Origin: Mangifera indica
Lineage: Eukaryota; Streptophyta; Magnoliopsida; Sapindales; Anacardiaceae
Assembly: GCF_011075055.1 (NCBI RefSeq)
Contig: NC_058145.1
Coordinates: forward strand, 5,551,228-5,615,227
Length of the DNA: 64,000 nucleotides
Direction: 5' to 3'
Part shown: positions 57,431-64,000 of the stretch, in pieces
Position numbering within the stretch: position 1 is the stretch's first letter
How the letters are laid out: each line of letters begins with the position of its first letter
Made by a program: the position numbers and the translations under genes
Notes under the pieces: generated by a model
The model's input: the letters and a program-made list of their open reading frames with translations, nothing else
Told to the model about the DNA's origin: nothing
Database searches by the model: none

Positions 57431-59130
57431 TTATTTTTATCTTATCAAAATCAATTAGAAAATACTGTAAAGAAAATTTAATTTTTTATTAATGTCTCGT
57501 GTGTGTGTGTATAAATTGAAACTCTTTTATTGCATAATCTCATTAGCTCCCACTATTTTATTTAAATCTCACACTCCTTTAGAAAAAATTGAAATTTTCG
57601 TTAGATTAAATTTTTTAGTGCAGAATTGAATTATTATTAAATGTAATTAACCTCACATAATATCACTCTTGGTTAATTAAATTTAATAAATAGAAAACCT
57701 TTTCCACTTATATCCCTATCTATGACTGGATTCTTTTCCATACCCTTCCCTTTGGATGCCTTACATAATAGAAATCTTAACATCCTTAGCTTGTTAAATC
57801 TATACCATCATGCTTTTGCGAAATTACATTTTTATCATGTCCTCACATAATAGAATTTTTGATCATGACGAAAATAATCACTCAAAAACAAAATAAATTT
57901 AATTTTATGAGATAAATTTCATATCCCTCACATAATAGAAATTTTGGGATATTAAAATTTATGTTATAGATTTAATTATCCCATAATGAGAGACATAGAT
58001 TTAATAATTTAAATTAGGGAGAATTAAGTTTATCTTAATTTTAATTAAGTTCAATTAAGCATGACATACATATATCTCATATATGCATAATTTAACATAT
58101 GGTGGGATGATCATAGGGTTTTTGAAATTAAAACTTAAGGTAAACTATTCACCTAGGTCTATGTCTTCAATCGGATAGCTATCTGGATCGCCTTTAGGCC
58201 CTCATCTAACTGCTTCAGTTACATTTGAAATTTAAGCACACAGGCTAGATAAAATAAAAACAAACTTAAATAAATGGGATGAGGTTATTTTATATAAACC
58301 TCTTAACCAAAAGAATATTACAACCTGATTATTCAAAATTTGAAAAAAAAAATGAACAAATTACACCCATGATCATCCCTAATAATACACCCATCCAACA
58401 TTCACATTAACATTTAATAATTTAAGTATAAATGAAGTGATATATATTATTCAAATATTCATAATATTTATTTTAACTAATATTTACCTAATACTATACC
58501 ATGATCACTTTCACATTTAATCAACATTAAATATTAGTTGACTTTGTGCATCTTTATCAACTAATACACCTAATCACATAATACAAGTTGATTTTTGCAC
58601 ACAATGTTTCATTCAACTAGTGCACCTAATCATATTAATGCAAGTTGTTTTTTACACACAATTTTTCATTCAACTAAAGTGAACAAAATAATGCACATCA
58701 TCTTATGTATATGCCATACATGCATGCCTTTAATCATACATTTTATGCACAATACACAAAATTAACATAAAATTTTCAATGTATATCATCATATAAATCT
58801 AGCCAACATGCATCAATAAAAATCGCATGACTTAAATTTCAATTCTCAAGCCATAAAGCATATGCATGTCTAAATCAAGCACATATACATGTATCCCATG
58901 AACACTTTATCATGTACATGCCACATATTACATGTTCTTCATCTTAAAATCACTAGAGTGTGAAAAGAAAAATAAAAACCTAGCCAAGACATTCAAGAGG
59001 AGAACATGCTTGGAAATCTTGATTTCAAGGCAAAATTAGAACATGCATGTATATATATGATATCAATACATATGTTTATTCATTTTAAACACATATTTGG
59101 CTTCAAAAGGACACATAAGGAGTTGTTCTA
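57431..59130 (-). other. C2 leader
   Basis: 1.7 kb without coding motifs. Holds four spaced copies of a CTCACATAATAGAAAT-like motif (57651, 57759, 57841, 57926) and a tandem pair of about 60 bases at 58559-58675. Confidence 0.6.
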
Positions 59131-59144
59131 TCTTTGATACAAGT
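59131..59144 (-). other. Possible primer-binding site of C2
   Basis: The minus strand reads CTTGTATCAAAGA after the LTR end TTTTTCA; it resembles TTGGTATCAGAG with two or three changes. Confidence 0.5.
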
Positions 59145-60611
59145 TGAAAAATAATAGATGAAGAAGAAGATGCAAAGGATGTCATGCATATAGGTGGAAC
59201 AAATATCAAAGCATGATTAAAACATGTAAGAGAAGGATGAAACTTACCTACTCCCTTGCCTCCTATAGGGATATAAGAAGATGAAGTAAGCTCCTCACTT
59301 GAAGAACCTCCAAAAGATGCTTCTCCCAAGCCAAAACTTAGAGAAAAGAGATAGCTTTTAATTTGTTTTATGAGAGAAAGTAAAGTGCAAGAATGCTTAT
59401 CTTAGTTCAAAATGAATTGAAATACACTTTATATAATGGTGGTCCATTTTGCAATTTTAAATTTGGTATTTGGCCTAGCAAATTCATAATTTGAAGTTTT
59501 GTCATGCATGAATATTAAATATATACCTTAGCCATTTTAATTTCATCTCACTAACATTTAAACTTTTATAATATTATTTTTGCACCCACATAACATTTTA
59601 TATGATTTTCGTTATCCTTCAGAAGGTTCTAGCCATCTTTGGATAATTAATTATTCAGGTTCACCATGACATAGTCTAAGTCATTTTTCAAACGATCCAA
59701 AAGTGCATCCAAAAACTTAACATTTATGGTAAATATCTAACAATGTATCATAGCCTTTAATCCACAATGAAGAAATACTCTATCAAACCTAATATATTTG
59801 ATTGTATATTTCGTGTAGGTAATATCCTTCTATTTTCCAATCTAGATCGATTTCGAACTCATAGATCGTTAAAGTCCTAATTTTGATTCTTCACGAATCA
59901 TTGGTTTAAATATTTGGAACATGTCATTACGAACATCCTTCGCATGACTTACATTATATCAAACTAGAGATTTTGATTTTCAAAATTTATTGACGTTCAC
60001 TTCAAAACTCGAATTTGGGTCGAATCAATAGATATTCAAAATCCAATAATTTTTGAGTCAATAGATCCCATCTTGATCATCATTCATCTTCATATACAAA
60101 TAACACATGACCAATATGGTTTCTCATATAAAATGTGGTTAATCCCGTATTCATACACCATATGAACCACACGTATCCGTATTGAATTTAACTATGACGT
60201 CTTAGGTCAAAGGATTACTTCATACACTAGTATGATCATACAATAAGTCATTGACTATGATTTAATGAATATGCGATTTATCGTTATTGGTCATATTCAA
60301 AAAGTAGTTTTCTAATTATTGATCTATACTAATACACTAATGACATGACCATTATCATCATCTATACTAATGTCATCCCATGACATTCAATAGAGGTATT
60401 TAGTATGTCTACTATGTGATATAATTGCCCAAGTAATATTATATTTGTAGAGAATAATTTGATGGTTCAATATGTATTAAGTGAGTCATCCAACGGTTTA
60501 TACACATACTTTATATTATAGCAAATAAAAGAAACAACTTATGTGTATAAACAAAAGAATTGTTTTATTAATAAATTATTTAAAAGATTATATACAAGGC
60601 ATACACTAACA
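59145..60611 (-). repeat. 5' LTR of C2
   Basis: Minus-strand start TGTTAGTGTATGCC at 60611, end TTATTTTTCA at 59145, 1467 bases. Intact partner of the interrupted 3' LTR. Confidence 0.82.
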
Positions 60612-60905
60612 CCAATATAATTCCTGCCAAGCTGAATAGGATTTTCAAGCTAAAAACTACTTATATCATAGTTAATAGGTGACGTATCCTCTAAGTCCGA
60701 CTCATCGAGAGGAACATCAGTCATCTCGTTTCCATCAAAGTCACCTTAATATGGAACCTTCCCTTTGTCTCCACAAACCCATTATGTAGTAATATAAAAT
60801 GCATCATTACAAAAATCTGTCAAGTCTTCCCCATCAAATTCCTTTTTGAATTCACTACTATTATTGTCACTTATTTCTTCTTCTTCTTGTCTTTGATGGC
60901 GATAT
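60612..60905 (-). pseudogene. Acidic N-terminal segment, probably of the MULE transposase
   Basis: One minus-strand frame of about 95 codons with three stops: a Glu-run start (QEEEEISDNNSSEFKKEF), then a GDFDGNEMTDVPLDESDLED-like acidic stretch. Such acidic leaders precede the DNA-binding domain in plant MULE transposases. It abuts the start of C2, while the DNA-binding domain lies on the other side of C2 (39184-39680), same strand and right order. Alone it would be unassignable; the link is inference from position. Confidence 0.4.
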
Positions 60906-61274
60906 ATGTAACAAAAACTAGAATACATTCCTAAAAGTATTTTGACATGTCAATAAGATCCTCGACATTTTTTATTTTACAAGGGAGTTTAGCTCGACAT
61001 CTTCATCATTTCAAAATGTCCCTTCATATATTGTTTAATATCAAAATGTCTTCTATATTTTTCTTATATTTCATTTCATCTCTCATGTATTATCAAAAAT
61101 CAAAATGCCCCCTATATTCTTATAATATTGAACACTCCCTCAATTTTGGTGTATAATAGTATTATACAATTATGAGCAAAATGCCCCCTATATCCATTAT
61201 TATACAATAATGGATTATGAGCAAAATGCCTGATTGTATATTATACAATCATAAAGGCAATCAAAACTTATGTA
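60906..61274. other. Unassigned segment
   Basis: AT-rich with repeated CAAAATG(T/C)CCCCT phrases (61010-61210) and short TTATACAAT palindromes near 61195-61215. No gene seen. Confidence 0.4.
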
Positions 61275-63206
61275 GTTTCAAACAAGAAGTTCTTAGATCC
61301 AAAATTCTTTTGTGCTTTAGCATGACTGTTTAGGTCATCTAGGATTTACAATGATGTGTACGATTATTGATAATTCACATGGACATGCACTAAATAATCA
61401 TAAAATTTTCTTGTCCAATCAAGAATTTTACATAATTTGTTCACAAAGTAAATTAGTAATCAGACCATTTTCCTTCAAAGTTAGAGTTGAATCCTCATCA
61501 TTCCTACAAAGGATTCAAGGAGATATATGTGAACCTGTTCATCCACCAAGTGGGCTATTTTATTGTCTTAATTGATGCATACACTCGATGGTCCTATGTT
61601 TGTTTATTGCTAACTCAAAATGTTGCATTTGCTAAACTATTAAATCAAAATATCAAGTTGAGGGCTAATTTCCCAGATGACCCAAACAAGTCAATATGAC
61701 TAGATAATGTTGGTGAATTTACGTTCAAAATATTTGATGATTATTGCATGTCTATAGGGATTAATGTTAAACATCCAGTCTTGCATGCCCATACTCAAAA
61801 TGAATTAGCCAAGTCTCTTATCAAATGACTCCAAGTAATTGCATATACTTTATTACTAAAAACTTAATTACCAACTTCTATGTAGGGACACGCTATATTA
61901 CATATTGCAATATTAATTTGCTTGCGACCTTTTTCTTATCATCAATATTTTCCTCTGCAATTGGTTCTTAGTTACCAACATGATATATCCCATTTGTGGA
62001 TATTTGATTGCGCTATATATGTCCTTCATGCACTTTATCAATGCATAAAAATGAGACCCCGATGTTGTTTGAGAATTTATTTTGGATATAATTCACTATT
62101 CATTATCAAGTATCTGAAATCATTAACAAGTGACTTTTTTACTACATGTTTTGCATATTATCACTTTGATGAGACAATATTCCTATTTTTAAGGGAAAAG
62201 AAAATAACTCTTAAAATTAGGTATGAACTTACTTGACACTTACTTAACACGTCTTATCTAGATTATCACATATCTCAAAATAAAACTAAAATGCAGAGGA
62301 TAGTGCGTTTATAAATCACTACTAACCAAATGTCCAATGCATTTGTAGATATAACAAAAATAACAAGATCATACATACTAGTTGCCAACATACAAGTAAG
62401 AATTAATGTGACTATTGAACAGTCTATTCAAGTCATGACTAAACAATTTACTACATGATTGAAGTATGGTAGACCTGTTTGATCGAAGGAGATTGTTCCT
62501 AAACAATGAAAGACAAAGAATCAAACAATTATCAATTATGATGATTTTAAAATGATTGAAAAATTCACACTTTTTAATATTCTATCAGAAAAGGTTCTGG
62601 TCCCTAAAGAGACTTGAGCCCTCGAAGTGGCACAAACCCTTAAAAAATAGGAAAATAAGAATGCAAACATCTCTATAAATTATACTTATACATTAGAGAA
62701 TGGAACGATGAAATAGTTAACATTGACGATGTATTCTCATTTATATTAGCTATTGAAATTATGAATGATGATGATTTTGAAACATATACTTTAGACGAGT
62801 GTTGACAAAGACATGATTGGCCTAAATAGGAAGAAAAAATTCGAGTATAATTAGCTTCACTTACAAAACATCAAGTGTTTGAACGTGTAGTTTGAACACT
62901 AAAAGATGTCCAACCTGTTGGATATAAATGAGTATTATGAGACAAAGAAATGAGAAAAATAAGATTGCTAAATATTAAAAAAAAATTTATAGCCCAAAGA
63001 TTTTCCTAAACATCAGGTACAGACTTTGATGAAACATATGCACCTGGATGTGTATAATCACTTTTAGGTACGTGATCAGCTTAATAGTCTCTAAAAAATT
63101 GGACATGGGTCTAATAGATGTAGTTACTGCTTATTTGTATGGAAACTTGGATACTAAAATTTACATGAAAGTATCTGAAAGATTTAAATTATTTGAGGCA
63201 AAAAGA
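61275..63206 (+). pseudogene. Copia pol fragment C3 (pre-integrase to RT start)
   Basis: Pre-integrase remnant at 61335-61450 (GFTMMCTIIDNSHGHALNNH), integrase core 61490-61830 (LQRIQGDICEPVHPPSG, VLIDAYTRWSYVCLL, LDNVGEFTFKIFDDYCMSIG), integrase tail with FGYNSLFIIKYL (to about 62170), a decayed linker, and the RT start at 62820-63206 (ERVV-like block, ETYAP, FRYVISLIVSKKLDMGLIDV, TAYLYGNLDTKIYMKVSERF). Matches the Ale/Retrofit-type copia pattern from memory. Many stops. Both ends are truncated with no LTR in the window; the right end is cut at 63206 by a repeat. Confidence 0.85.
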
Positions 63207-63634
63207 GTTAATTTAAAGGAGGAGGCAGGTGACTACGCCGGAGACGACGTCGGGAGATGAAGTGGCAAAATGGGGGTGAAACTGCTAGTTTTGAAAGTTA
63301 TGGGGGGCGGCTGTTTTTTTGAAAAATTTGGAAACCCTAGGTTTGGGGGTGAAAATGTTAGTTTTCAAAGTTTAAAAACTTTAGGTAAGGTGAAATGTTA
63401 GTTTCTAAAACCTAAGGGGGGTGAAGGAAAACCTCACATCAATTTTGCGATGAATTTTGCAGAGGGGTATTTTTGTCATTTCATCTAATAAGGGTAAAAT
63501 GGACATTTTACCCTTATGCAAACAAAAACCATCCAAATTAACAGCTCATGGGTGGGAAAACTGGATTTTCATCTGGCGTGTGTGGTATTTTGAGAACGCA
63601 TCAAAAGTTGGGTGGGAAATAGTCCTTCTCCCTT
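63207..63634 (+). repeat. Non-coding repeat related to 4180-4395
   Basis: Contains a repeated GTGAAAATGTTAGTTTTCAA-like phrase (63285, 63350, 63385) and ends GGGAAATAGTCCTTCTCCC. It separates two unrelated copia fragments, so it is probably an insertion or a filler at a junction. Confidence 0.45.
63488..63517. repeat. 14-base perfect inverted repeat
   Basis: Arms 63488-63501 (ATAAGGGTAAAATG) and 63504-63517 (CATTTTACCCTTAT) around two bases, inside the repeat above. Confidence 0.9.
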
Positions 63635-64000
63635 TTCACATCCATTTGATGCAATTCCAAGTCAAAATGGGCTACTAATGCCATTATAATACGAAAAGAA
63701 TCTTTTTTAGATACAGGAGAAAAAGTCTCCGTATAATCGATTCCTTCCTTTTAAGTGAAACCCTTAGCAACGAGTCTTGCTTTATATCTCTCGATGTTAC
63801 CTAATGAGTCTTTCTTTGTTTTATAGACCTATTTACACCCAATGGCCTTTGCCCCATTAGGTAACTTGACAAGATCCCAGAGTCCATTACTCTTTATAGA
63901 TTCCATCTCATCTTTCATAGCATTGTACCACAAAATAGATTTACTACAATCTATTGCTTGTGAAAACGTAACAGGATCATCTTCGGCTCTTAAATTATGG
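63635..64000 (-). pseudogene. Copia reverse transcriptase fragment, runs off the window
   Basis: The minus strand encodes AMKDEMESIKSNGLWDLVKL, KDSLGNIERYKARLVAKGFT, EGIDYTETFSPVSKKDSFRI, IMALVAHFDLELHQMDVK: the first half of a Tork/SIRE-like copia RT. Two stops (a Trp codon and a Gln codon). It is cut right after MDVK at 63635 by the repeat, and the 5' part continues beyond 64000. Confidence 0.9.

Larger units (their letters stand above)
39681..60611 (-). mobile_element. Ty1/copia element C2 with nested gypsy array and solo LTR
   Basis: Minus-strand copia: 5' LTR 59145-60611, decayed primer site, leader, gag, protease, integrase, RT, RNase H, polypurine tract 53332-53347, and a 3' LTR split into 39681-40182, 51273-52267 and 53268-53331. 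The 39681-40182 part aligns with 59145-59640, and 51273-52262 with 59640-60590, proving the interruption. About 8.8 kb without its insertions. Flanks TTAAC and CCAAT are not a duplication, so the outer boundaries need checking. Confidence 0.8.

Overview
The window looks like heterochromatic DNA from a flowering plant, probably a eudicot. It is AT-rich and made almost entirely of LTR retrotransposons of plant clades: Ty3/gypsy Athila/Tat, chromodomain-bearing Tekay/Del-like, and a CRM/Reina-like family, plus several Ty1/copia lineages. There are also scraps of a LINE, a Mutator-like (MULE) transposase and a GC-rich hAT-like non-autonomous element. I found no intact host gene, tRNA, rRNA or CRISPR array. 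Every coding region recognised is a transposon gene broken by stops, frameshifts, deletions or other insertions. Family calls rest on motif recognition by eye; no database was searched.

Layout. 1-430: LINE reverse-transcriptase remnant. 431-4140: gypsy element G0 (+), with most of pol and the start of its 3' LTR lost in a deletion at a shared 20-base sequence. 4180-4395: low-copy repeat. 4396-5477: inverted gypsy gag-protease fragment M0 (-). 5276-5950 and 7392-8068 are near-identical direct copies flanking a GGGCCGGGCC-rich TIR-like element (5951-6953). 8400-9905: gypsy leader, LTR and gag scraps (-). 11255-39183: copia element C1 (-), whose 5' LTR is split by a 20.3-kb Athila-like element P1 (+, 17783-38063, target duplication ATATC). 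P1's integrase is in turn split by a 9.4-kb chromovirus P2 (+, 24044-33454, target duplication AGATT). P2 is the youngest and best preserved element.

39184-60900: a MULE transposase remnant (-) is interrupted by copia C1 on one side and by copia C2 (-, 39681-60611) on the other. The 3' LTR of C2 carries two further insertions. One is an 11.1-kb gypsy array of the form LTR-internal-LTR-internal-LTR (-, 40183-51267, target duplication CTAGC). The other is a 1.0-kb solo LTR of the G0 family (52268-53267). 61275-63206: copia fragment C3 (+). 63207-63634: repeat related to the one at 4180. 63635-64000: copia RT fragment (-) running off the window.

How the parts work together: no cellular pathway is visible. 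The logic is layered transposition and decay. The nesting gives a relative order (MULE before C1 and C2; C1 before P1 before P2; C2 before the gypsy array and solo LTR), and visible LTR divergence agrees (P2 LTRs about 1.5% apart in their first 800 bases by eye, P1 LTRs more). I did not find a previously undescribed biological system. The most useful observations are the exact nested boundaries, the three-LTR array with complementary gene losses, the all-amber stop pattern in P2, and a minisatellite inside the P2 LTRs that differs in copy number between the two LTRs.
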